This document shows, in pieces, positions 1 to 5,829 of a DNA stretch of 8,546 bases. Position numbers and translations under genes: made by a program. Under the pieces are notes generated by a model. The model saw only the letters and a list, made by a program, of their open reading frames with translations, was not told the origin of the DNA and did no database searches. The first letter of the stretch is position 1; every line of letters starts with the position of its first letter. This DNA comes from an uncultured Alphaproteobacteria bacterium (GTDB lineage Bacteria; Pseudomonadota; Alphaproteobacteria; Rhizobiales; Ancalomicrobiaceae), in contig CALFRR010000267.1 in NCBI GenBank assembly GCA_937919435.1, positions 1-8,546 of the forward strand, given 5' to 3'.

Positions 1-713
1 AGTACATGTGCTGCCCGGCCGACGACGACGCGGCCTTCCTCGAATACGACCTGATTGCCTCGGCCGAGTATCCGTCGGCCGTCGATTGGGAGGCGATCGA
101 GGGGAGCGAGCTCTATGGCGGACTCGACATCGGGCGGAAGCGCGACCTGACGGTGCTCTGGATCCTGGAGCGCCTCGGCGACGTGCTCTACACCCGCGCA
201 GTGATCGAACTGCAGAACATGCGGAAGTCCGAGCAGGAGGCGATCCTCTGGCCATGGCTGGAGCGCTGCCGGCGGACCGCAATCGACGCGACGGGTCTCG
301 GCATCGGTTGGGCGGACGACGCACAGGACAAGTTCGGAGAGCATGTCGTCGAGGCCGTCACGTTCACGCCCGCGGTGAAGGAGGCGCTCGCCTATCCGGT
401 CAGGTCGAAAATGGAGGACCGGAGGCTACGGATTCCGAACCGCCCGGCGATTCGTGCCGATCTGCGCTCGGTCACCAAACAGGTCACGGTTGCCGGCAAC
501 ATCCGCTTCACCGCGGAGCGGACGCCCGACGGACACGCCGACCGGTTCTGGGGGCTGGCGCTCGCGATCCACGCGGCGAGTGGCCCGCGCGGCGAGGTGC
601 GGGCCGACGTGCTCGACACGCCCCGCGGCGAGCCGGAGGCGCTGAAGGGTTTCTCCTTCGGCACCGGAAATCACCCGAGCGACATGCTCGAGAGCTTCAG
701 GAGTCACGGATGA
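1..713 (+). CDS. terL: Terminase large subunit, C-terminal nuclease part (Mu gp28-like), 5' truncated
   Basis: This is the motor-nuclease subunit that cuts phage DNA and drives it into the procapsid through the portal. Only the C-terminal part, about 236 codons, is in the window. The reading frame is open from the left edge (codon 3-5 is Tyr), and the Met at 6-8 is probably internal, because the stretch MCCPADDDAAFLEYDLI resembles the linker between the ATPase and nuclease domains of this family. Counting from that Met, the RNase H-like nuclease acidic residues are most likely Asp41 in GGLDIGRKRDLTVLW, Asp94 in AIDATGLGIGW and Asp179 in DGHADRFWGLALAIH. The ATPase Walker motifs must lie upstream, outside the window. 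The stop codon overlaps the portal start in an ATGA junction, so translation is probably coupled. Assignment is from motif pattern and from position just before a DUF935 portal gene. Confidence 0.9.
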   Translation, partial: YMCCPADDDAAFLEYDLIASAEYPSAVDWEAIEGSELYGGLDIGRKRDLTVLWILERLGDVLYTRAVIELQNMRKSEQEAILWPWLERCRRTAIDATGLGIGWADDAQDKFGEHVVEAVTFTPAVKEALAYPVRSKMEDRRLRIPNRPAIRADLRSVTKQVTVAGNIRFTAERTPDGHADRFWGLALAIHAASGPRGEVRADVLDTPRGEPEALKGFSFGTGNHPSDMLESFRSHG

Positions 714-2206
714 CGACCGATCGGACGATCCTCGAAGCCGAGATCTCATCCCTCGAACGGGATCCGTACGTCGCTCAATATCAGGACCTCCTCTCGCCGC
801 AGGATCCGACGCTCTCGCGCTCCGCCGGCGCCGGCGTCACCCTCTATGACGAGATCCGCCGCGACCCCCATGCCCATGCGGTGCTCCAGAAGCGCGCCCT
901 CGAGGTGACGGCGCGCGAATGGCGGGTCGATGCGGGCGGTGACAGCGCCGCCGACCGAGCCACCGCCGACGTCGTCGAGAGCGCGTTGAAGGGGTTCGAC
1001 TTCGATCGGCTGACCCGCGGGCTGCTCGGCGCCGTGCTCTACGGTCACTCCGTCGCCGAAGTGATGTGGGTGGTCCGCGACGGATACTGGGTGCCCGGCA
1101 AGGTCAAGGTGAAGCGACAGCGCCGGTTCCGCTTCACGGTCGGCGGCGAATTGCGGCTGCTCACGCGCGACGCGCCGTTCCAGGGCATCGCCGTCCCGGA
1201 TCGCAAGTTCATCGTCCACCGGTATGCGCTCGACCACACCGACGACGATCCCTACGGCCTCGGGCTCGGCAGCGTTCTCTATTGGCCGGCGTGGTTCAAG
1301 CGCCAGGTGCTCGGCCACTGGCTGCAGGCGACCGAGCGCTATGCCGAACCCGATCTGACGCTCACCTACGAAGGGCAGTACGACGAGGCGCGAGAGAAGC
1401 AGCTCCTGGCGTCCGCGGTCTCGCGAGCCCGCAACAAGGTGATGGCGCTGCCGTCGACGGTGACCGCCGATCTGCTCGAGGCGGCGAACGCCGGCGGGTC
1501 GGAAGCTCTCGGCGCGCTTTCTCGCTATCTCGACGAGATGATGAGCGAGGCGGTGCTCGGCGAGACGCTTTCCACCAACGTCGGCCAGTCCGGATCGCGA
1601 GCGCTCGGCGAAGTGCAGGCCGACGTGAGGATCGCGATCGCCAAGGCGGATGCCGACTTTTCCTCGGCGACGATCAACGAGAGCCTCGTGCAGTGGATCG
1701 TCGACGTCAACGCGCTGAAAGGCAAGCGGCCGTCGGTGTGGCGCGATTTCGGGGAGCCGGAGGACCTCGACGCGCGGGCGTCGCGCGACGAGAAGCTGTC
1801 GCGGATGGGCTACCGGCCGGCGAGCGTCTCCTACATCAACGAGACCTATGGCGGTGATTGGGTGGACACCAAGGAGGGCGGTCCGGTCCCCGCAGAGCAG
1901 TCGCCCGCCCAGGCGGCACTCGCCACCATGTTCGCGGAAGCCGCCGGCACCGGGGCCGTTCCGGATCGTCTGGCGCCGTTCGTCGATCGGCTCGCCACTG
2001 CGGCCGACACGCCGATCGGCACCATGATCGACCGTATTCGAGCCGACGCGGAACAGGCGACGAGCCTCGAGGACTTCGCGACGCGGTTGCTCGTCCTCTC
2101 CGGTGATCTTTCTGTCGAGGATCTCGCCGTCGTCTTCGAAGAGGCCTTGATCGCCGCGAGCTTTGCCGGTGCGGGCTCGGTCGGAGCGTCGTCCGATGGC
2201 GGTTGA
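710..2206 (+). CDS. Portal protein, DUF935 family (Mu gp29-like)
   Basis: Encodes a 498-residue portal, the dodecameric ring at one head vertex that docks terminase and the head-tail connector. Start chosen at 710: an AGGAG at 699-703 lies 6 bases upstream, the ATG overlaps the terminase stop (ATGA), and the protein begins MTTDRTILEAE. The same frame stays open upstream to position 8, but that part runs antiphase through terminase and is not coding. Family hallmarks are YGHSVAEVMW (residues 111-120), DDPYGLGLGSVLYW followed by FKR (179-198), and GETLSTNVGQSGSRALGEV (284-302), the last being the most characteristic DUF935 signature. The C-terminal 110 residues or so are Ala-rich, predicted helical, and end in a Gly/Ser tail. 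Length is normal for the family. The gene overlaps the next by 11 bases. Confidence 0.94.
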   Translation: MTTDRTILEAEISSLERDPYVAQYQDLLSPQDPTLSRSAGAGVTLYDEIRRDPHAHAVLQKRALEVTAREWRVDAGGDSAADRATADVVESALKGFDFDRLTRGLLGAVLYGHSVAEVMWVVRDGYWVPGKVKVKRQRRFRFTVGGELRLLTRDAPFQGIAVPDRKFIVHRYALDHTDDDPYGLGLGSVLYWPAWFKRQVLGHWLQATERYAEPDLTLTYEGQYDEAREKQLLASAVSRARNKVMALPSTVTADLLEAANAGGSEALGALSRYLDEMMSEAVLGETLSTNVGQSGSRALGEVQADVRIAIAKADADFSSATINESLVQWIVDVNALKGKRPSVWRDFGEPEDLDARASRDEKLSRMGYRPASVSYINETYGGDWVDTKEGGPVPAEQSPAQAALATMFAEAAGTGAVPDRLAPFVDRLATAADTPIGTMIDRIRADAEQATSLEDFATRLLVLSGDLSVEDLAVVFEEALIAASFAGAGSVGASSDGG

Positions 2207-3443
2207 CGGGTTCGGCCTTCCCTTCAAGGAGGCGATCGACGTCTTCGCCCGGAAGGTCAACCTGCCGACGGCGAGGTCGGACGACCTTCGTCACGGAGCA
2301 CATGTGCGAGCGTTCTCCGTCGCCGGCGTCATGCGGGACGACATCCTCGCGACCTTCCGCGCCGAAATCGAGCGATCGATGCGCGAAGGCGGTGACATCG
2401 CCTCGTTTCGAAAGGTCTTCGACGAGGTCGTCGACCGGACGGGTTGGCGGTTCAAAGGCCGGGGCCGGACCGTCGACGAGCGCCGAGCGTGGCGCGCGGC
2501 GATCATCTTCAAGACCAATATCCGCACTTCCTACATGGCCGGCCGCTGGACGCAGCTCACCGATCCGGCCTTCGTCGCGCTGAAACCCTATTGGCGTTAT
2601 CGGCACAACGACGTGCGCTACCCGAGGCCGCTCCATGTCTCCTGGGACGGCCGAGTGATGCGCTGGAACGATCCGTGGTGGCGGGTGCACTTCCCGCCGA
2701 ACGGCTGGGGGTGCCAGTGCGACGTCGAAGCGCTCGGCGAGCGCCAGCTCGCGCGGCTCGGCAAGTCCGGTCCCGATCCGGCGCCGCCGGACGACGTCTA
2801 CGAAGCGAAGGATCCGCGCACCGGAGCGCCGGAGATTCGTCATCCCGGCATCGACAGGGGATGGGAGTACAACGTCGGCGAGGCGGCGACGGCCGGGACG
2901 GTTCCGGCCGAGCTGGCGACACCGCTGCCGCCGTTCGGCGATCCGGTCCGCCAGCCGGCGAACCTCCCGCCGTTGCCGCCCGCGACCTCCGTCGACGGCT
3001 CGCGGCTGATGCCCGAAGGTCTACCGGAGGCGGACTACGTGGCCGCGTTCCTCGGCGAGTTCGGCGCGACCCCGGATCGACCGGTCGAATGGCGCGACCG
3101 ATCGGGCGGGATCATCACGATCGATCGCCAGCTGTTCGAGCTGCGGGACGGGACCTTCCCGCCCTCGCTGAAGGTGACGAAGAACGGCCGGGAGATCTAC
3201 GTGCGGGAGATCGCCCGCGCGATCATGGAGCCCGACGAGATCTGGGCGGAATGGGTGAAATCGGAGACGGGTCCGGTGCTGCGGCGCACCTATCTTCGGC
3301 GCCTCCTGTTGCCGGGCGGCCGCTCGATCTTCGTCAGGTTCGAATGGGCGAAGACCGGATGGTTCGGCGTGACGGGCTTCGACACCCGAGCATCCTATCT
3401 GGAGACCCGCCGGTCCGGCGCGCTGCTCTACCGCAGGCAATGA
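2196..3443 (+). CDS. Phage head morphogenesis protein (Mu F/gp30-like) with C-terminal PBECR2-like nuclease domain
   Basis: A 415-residue minor head protein of the Mu F family, which sits near the portal and is needed for head assembly. Start chosen at ATG 2196, with GGAG at 2183-2186 and 9 bases of spacing; a TTG at 2163 in the same frame lies deeper in the portal gene and is less likely. Mu F hallmarks are IFKTNIRTSYMAGR (residues 104-117), YWRYRHNDVRYPRPLH (132-147), PPNGWGCQCDVEAL (167-180, the family's C-x-C motif) and HPGIDRGWEYNVGEA (216-230). A Pro-rich linker (about 237-263) leads to a second domain at about 275-413 with EIWAEWVKSETGPVLRRTYL, GWFGVTGF and YLETRRSGALLYRR. From memory this pattern matches PBECR2, a BECR-fold RNase-like domain found in phage-packaged polyvalent proteins. 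The Mu F assignment is firm; the nuclease assignment is likely but its activity is unproven. Confidence 0.92.
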   Translation: MAVDGFGLPFKEAIDVFARKVNLPTARSDDLRHGAHVRAFSVAGVMRDDILATFRAEIERSMREGGDIASFRKVFDEVVDRTGWRFKGRGRTVDERRAWRAAIIFKTNIRTSYMAGRWTQLTDPAFVALKPYWRYRHNDVRYPRPLHVSWDGRVMRWNDPWWRVHFPPNGWGCQCDVEALGERQLARLGKSGPDPAPPDDVYEAKDPRTGAPEIRHPGIDRGWEYNVGEAATAGTVPAELATPLPPFGDPVRQPANLPPLPPATSVDGSRLMPEGLPEADYVAAFLGEFGATPDRPVEWRDRSGGIITIDRQLFELRDGTFPPSLKVTKNGREIYVREIARAIMEPDEIWAEWVKSETGPVLRRTYLRRLLLPGGRSIFVRFEWAKTGWFGVTGFDTRASYLETRRSGALLYRRQ

Positions 3444-3446
3444 AAA

Positions 3447-3474
3447 GGGCGCCTCCAACCGGCCAGAGGCGCCC
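3447..3474. terminator. Terminator-like hairpin after the F-type head gene
   Basis: A perfect 9-bp GC stem: GGGCGCCTC at 3447-3455 and GAGGCGCCC at 3466-3474, with a 10-base loop, starting 3 bases after the stop codon. On the + strand an AAAA run precedes the stem and no real T-run follows (only TTT at 3486-3488). On the - strand the stem is followed by TTTT, so it looks like a better terminator for leftward, antisense transcription than for the operon. A second palindrome, CGGGCGCCCG at 3500-3509, could pair with either arm. It may act as a partial terminator, an RNA processing site or a 3' end stabiliser. Confidence 0.55.
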
Positions 3475-3553
3475 GATTCGGCGGCTTTCTGACGCGGGCC
3501 GGGCGCCCGACCACCGAACGCCTCGAAGATAGACCACCGGGGGAAAGATCTCA

Positions 3554-4078
3554 ATGTCAGGAGCGACCTTCACCCTATCGGTCGACGATGCCACCGTACT
3601 TCTCGCCCTCGACGGTCTGGCCGACGCTCCGAGCGATCTCGCGCCGCTGTGGAAAGCGATCGGCGAGGACATGGTCTCGTCGACCAAGGAACGCTTTCGG
3701 ACCGAGACCGATCCGGAGGGCCGACCCTGGGCACCGCTGAACCCGCTCTATGCGGAAACGAAGAAGGGCGCCGGCATTCTGAAGGAGAGCGGGCAGCTCG
3801 CCTGGGGGATCGCGTGGCAGATCGAAGGCGATGCCCTCGAGTGGGGAACGAACCGGCCTCATGCGCGAGTGCATCAGTTCGGTGCCGTGATCAAACCGAA
3901 GACGGCGGCGGCGCTCGTCTTCGAACTCGGCGAGAAGACGATCAGGGTGAAGTCGGTCACGGTGCCTCGGCGCTCGTTCCTGGGCATCTCGGAGGAGGAT
4001 CGGCGGACGATCCTCGACACGATGGCCGACTGGTTGGACGCAGCGACGGGAGGCGCGCTCACGGGCTCGCCGACCTGA
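3554..4078 (+). CDS. Phage virion morphogenesis protein (Mu G-like)
   Basis: A 174-residue protein of the virion morphogenesis family that includes Mu gpG and P2 gpS; in Mu it is linked to head-tail completion. Start at ATG 3554 with a purine-rich GGGGGAAAG at 3539-3547 as ribosome binding site. Recognisable family features are RFRTETDPEGRPWAPL (residues 47-62), GILKESGQL (74-82), the core motif HARVHQFGAVIKPK (103-116), and VPRRSFLGIS near the C-terminus (137-146), all in the usual order. Length is typical. It is separated from the F-type gene by a 110-base gap with a strong hairpin and from the protease gene by a 208-base gap, so it stands slightly apart from the otherwise tight cluster and could be expressed at its own level. 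Confidence 0.92.
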   Translation: MSGATFTLSVDDATVLLALDGLADAPSDLAPLWKAIGEDMVSSTKERFRTETDPEGRPWAPLNPLYAETKKGAGILKESGQLAWGIAWQIEGDALEWGTNRPHARVHQFGAVIKPKTAAALVFELGEKTIRVKSVTVPRRSFLGISEEDRRTILDTMADWLDAATGGALTGSPT

Positions 4079-4096
4079 TGGGGTACGGAGCGTCGC

Positions 4097-4141
4097 GCCG
4101 ATCCGCGATCGGCCGTCCTGACCGCTTCGAAACCGTTTCGA
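4097..4141. repeat. Two small inverted repeats in the gap before the protease gene
   Basis: GCCGATC-CGC-GATCGGC at 4097-4113 is a perfect 7-bp inverted repeat with a 3-base centre. TCGAAA-CCG-TTTCGA at 4127-4141 is a perfect 6-bp inverted repeat, also with a 3-base centre. Both lie within 65 bases of the preceding stop codon. They could be protein-binding operators or weak RNA hairpins. No T-run follows either closely enough to call a terminator. Short palindromes are easily formed by chance in GC-rich DNA, so the second, AT-containing one carries more weight. Confidence 0.4.
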
Positions 4142-4170
4142 CGCGCGTTTGATCCGCTGGGGGAACCTGC

Positions 4171-4257
4171 CGGTCGACAACGACGCGAGAACGGGCGTAG
4201 TGTCGGCCCGCGACAGGCAGAACGGTCGACGCTCCCACACTGCGTGAGTATGTCGGC
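4171..4257 (+). promoter_or_regulatory. Duplicated two-part element, candidate internal promoter or activator region
   Basis: CGGTCGAC occurs at 4171-4178 and 4223-4230, and TGTCGGC at 4201-4207 and 4251-4257, making two copies of CGGTCGAC-N20/22-TGTCGGC about 51 bases apart, both upstream of the protease start at 4287. GTCGAC at 4173-4178 lies 17 bases before CGTAGT (4196-4201), a spacing that would fit a degenerate -35/-10 pair; the second copy has GAGTAT at 4246-4251. Neither box is a close sigma-70 match. The position, just ahead of the protease, scaffold and capsid genes, suits an extra transcription start, but this is inference. Confidence 0.35.
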
Positions 4258-4286
4258 ACGACGCTCCACCGTGCGACGGTCGGGGC

Positions 4287-5420
4287 ATGACGAAACGCTC
4301 CGCCATCGACTTCGCCGAAGCCCGGCCCTTCGAGATCTTCCGCACCGGCACTCACGTGCCGATGGCCGGATCCGAGATCACGTTCGCGGAAGCCGACCTC
4401 GCCGCGTCGGCCGCAGCCTACGATCCCGCGCTCCACCAGGCGCCGATCGTGGTCGGTCACCCGAAGCTCGACGCGCCCGCCTACGGCTGGGTCGCCGGTC
4501 TCGCGACGGCCGAAGATCGCCTTCTGGCGACGCCGGTCCAGGTCAACGCGGATTTCGCCGAGCTGGTGCGTGCCGGCTCCTTCAAGAAGGTTTCCGCCTC
4601 GTTCTATCGGCCGGATCAGCCGGGCAATCCCGTGCCCGGCTGCTTCTACCTGCGCCACGTCGGTTTCCTCGGCGCTCAGCCGCCGGCGGTGAAGGGGCTG
4701 CGACCGGTCGAATTCGCCGACGACGACGGCTGTCTCACCATCGAGTTCGCCGATTGGCCGGCATGGCGGGTCGGGGGCGGGTTCAGGACGCTGTCCCGGC
4801 TGATGCGCGGTCTGCGCGACTTCTTCATCGCCAGCGAGGGGCAGGAGACCGCCGATCGGGTGCTGCCCGACTGGGACGTCCAGTCGCTCGCCGATCTGGA
4901 GGCGGTCCTCGACCCACCGCTCTCGCCGTCCGCCTTTTCCGAAGACCACCAGGAGACCGACATGCCCGATGCCGCGGCGCTGGAAGCGCGCGAAGCCGCC
5001 CTGCGAGAGCGGGAAACCGAACTGGAGAGGCGGTCCGCCGCCTTCGCCGAAGCCGAGGCCGCCCGGCTCCGGTCGGAAGATGCCGCCGTTCTCGACGGGC
5101 TCTGTGGGGAAGGGCGACTGCCGAAGACCGCCCGTCCGATCGCCGAAGCACTGTTCGCCGAGGTTCGGTCGGTGACCACCACCGTCGACTTCGCCGAGGG
5201 CGACACGACGATCCAGGCGACGCCGCGCGACCTCCTCGGACGCCTGCTCCGTGCGATGCCGCTGCCGGTCGAGACGCGCGAGCTGGCGCAGGGCGACACC
5301 ATCGACTTCGCCGATGCCGCTGCGGTCGCCGCCGCGATCGAGACGGAGATCGCCGCCGCGGCCGGGCGAGGCGAAACCATCGAGGCCGCCACCGCGGTGG
5401 CCCGCATCAAGGGGCGCTGA
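4287..5420 (+). CDS. Prohead protease with C-terminal scaffold region (Mu I/gp32-like)
   Basis: A 377-residue protein of the Mu-like prophage I family, the serine protease that matures the procapsid and clears the scaffold. Start at ATG 4287; the N-terminus RPFEIFRTGTHVPMAG is typical of the family, and a weak GGGG at 4282-4285 is the only ribosome binding signal. Likely catalytic residues are His58 in PIVVGHPKLDAPAYGWV and Ser103 in FKKVSASFY; CFYLRHVGFLGAQPPAVKGL (residues 119-138) is another strong signature. The protease domain covers about 1-160. From about 225 the protein becomes a charged helical coiled coil and then an acidic, Ala-rich tail, which fits a scaffold. An internal start at codon 226 probably yields the scaffold alone. 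Short xxFA[E/D] motifs recur along the chain (at residues 7, 31, 141, 152, 300 and 339). Confidence 0.92.
   Translation: MTKRSAIDFAEARPFEIFRTGTHVPMAGSEITFAEADLAASAAAYDPALHQAPIVVGHPKLDAPAYGWVAGLATAEDRLLATPVQVNADFAELVRAGSFKKVSASFYRPDQPGNPVPGCFYLRHVGFLGAQPPAVKGLRPVEFADDDGCLTIEFADWPAWRVGGGFRTLSRLMRGLRDFFIASEGQETADRVLPDWDVQSLADLEAVLDPPLSPSAFSEDHQETDMPDAAALEAREAALRERETELERRSAAFAEAEAARLRSEDAAVLDGLCGEGRLPKTARPIAEALFAEVRSVTTTVDFAEGDTTIQATPRDLLGRLLRAMPLPVETRELAQGDTIDFADAAAVAAAIETEIAAAAGRGETIEAATAVARIKGR
4951..4955 (+). promoter_or_regulatory. Internal ribosome binding site for the nested scaffold start
   Basis: AGGAG inside the protease gene, 6 bases before the in-frame ATG at 4962. It is a better match to the anti-Shine-Dalgarno sequence, at better spacing, than the signal in front of the full-length start at 4287. 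This supports separate initiation of the scaffold from within the protease reading frame. Confidence 0.6.
4962..5420 (+). CDS. Nested in-frame scaffold protein (Mu Z-like), internal start in the protease gene
   Basis: Initiation at this in-frame ATG would give a 152-residue protein identical to the C-terminal part of the protease (residues 226-377). It begins MPDAAALEAREAALR and continues with heptad-like charged helices (EREAALRERETELERR-type pattern to about residue 40). An acidic, Ala-rich segment with two xDFA[E/D] motifs follows, then the basic end ARIKGR. In phage Mu gpZ, and in lambda Nu3, the scaffold is made in the same way from the 3' part of the protease gene so that scaffold outnumbers protease. 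The protein would direct capsid subunits into the procapsid and then be removed by the protease. The reading frame and ribosome binding site are seen directly; separate expression is inferred. Confidence 0.65.
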   Translation: MPDAAALEAREAALRERETELERRSAAFAEAEAARLRSEDAAVLDGLCGEGRLPKTARPIAEALFAEVRSVTTTVDFAEGDTTIQATPRDLLGRLLRAMPLPVETRELAQGDTIDFADAAAVAAAIETEIAAAAGRGETIEAATAVARIKGR

Positions 5421-5421
5421 C

Positions 5422-5790
5422 ATGAGCCAGATCGTACGGACCTATGCCGCCGGCGCGCGCGTCGAACACCGCCGTCTCGTGAAGTTCTCCGCCGATGGCG
5501 TCGTCGTGCACGCCACCGCCGCGACCGATCTGATCATCGGCGTGACCGACTGCCCGAACGGGGCGGACACCGGCGAGCCGGTCGACGTGGTGCGCTTCGG
5601 CTTCACCGACGTCGAGTTCGGCGGGGCGGTGACGCGGGGCGTCGCCTTCACCGCGACCACCGACGGCAAGGCGGTCGCTGCGGCGCCCGCCACCGGCGCC
5701 AACGCCTACACCGCCGGTCGCGCCGAAGTGACCGTCGCCAGCGGCGACTTCTTCCGCTGCCTCGTCGCGCCCGGCGTCGTCCAGGGCTGA
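5422..5790 (+). CDS. Capsid cement/decoration-type protein (DUF2190-like)
   Basis: A 122-residue protein starting MSQIVRTYAAGARVEHRRLVK, 1 base after the protease stop, with AAGGGG at 5409-5414 as ribosome binding site. Predicted mostly beta-strand and Gly/Ala/Val-rich, with HATAATDLIIGVTD, GFTDVEFGGAVTRG and a final stretch of small residues ending in APGVVQG. This pattern (initial coat-stabilising strand, then ATA..D..IGV.. and a repeated G..V..G turn) fits the phage capsid cement family typified by DUF2190 proteins. These sit between protease/scaffold and major capsid genes and bind the outside of the mature shell. The position here is the same. Somewhat longer than the shortest members but within range. 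Alternative: another small head stabiliser with no named family. Confidence 0.75.
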   Translation: MSQIVRTYAAGARVEHRRLVKFSADGVVVHATAATDLIIGVTDCPNGADTGEPVDVVRFGFTDVEFGGAVTRGVAFTATTDGKAVAAAPATGANAYTAGRAEVTVASGDFFRCLVAPGVVQG

Positions 5791-5829
5791 CCTCACACCA
5801 GCGCCGCACGAGCGGCAGGAGATCCGAGC

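Noticed and set aside
8..709. Upstream extension of the portal reading frame, open for 234 codons before 710
   Set aside because: It is out of phase with terminase, which has clear nuclease motifs over the same bases; the extension is Arg-rich without family similarity, and a good ribosome binding site and ATGA junction mark 710 as the start.
2163..2195. TTG start adding 11 residues to the F-type protein
   Set aside because: It lies within the portal coding end with a rare start codon and no ribosome binding site; ATG 2196 has GGAG 9 bases upstream.
746..2260. Long minus-strand open frame opposite the portal gene (504 codons)
   Set aside because: Arg/Gly/His-rich composition typical of the antisense of GC-rich coding DNA; the plus strand carries a recognisable portal protein across the same span.
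4097..4113. GCCGATC/GATCGGC stem as a transcription terminator of the G-type gene
   Set aside because: No T-run follows; short GATC-centred palindromes are very common in this sequence, so it is listed only as an inverted repeat.
4078..4152. 24-codon open frame starting at a TGATG junction after the G-type gene
   Set aside because: The overlap with the stop codon is suggestive, but there is no ribosome binding site, the peptide is Arg/Ser-rich with no motif, and it runs through both small inverted repeats.
4059..5423. Long minus-strand open frame opposite the protease gene (454 codons)
   Set aside because: Low-complexity Gly/Arg/Asp-rich translation with no recognisable motif; it mirrors a clear protease-scaffold gene.
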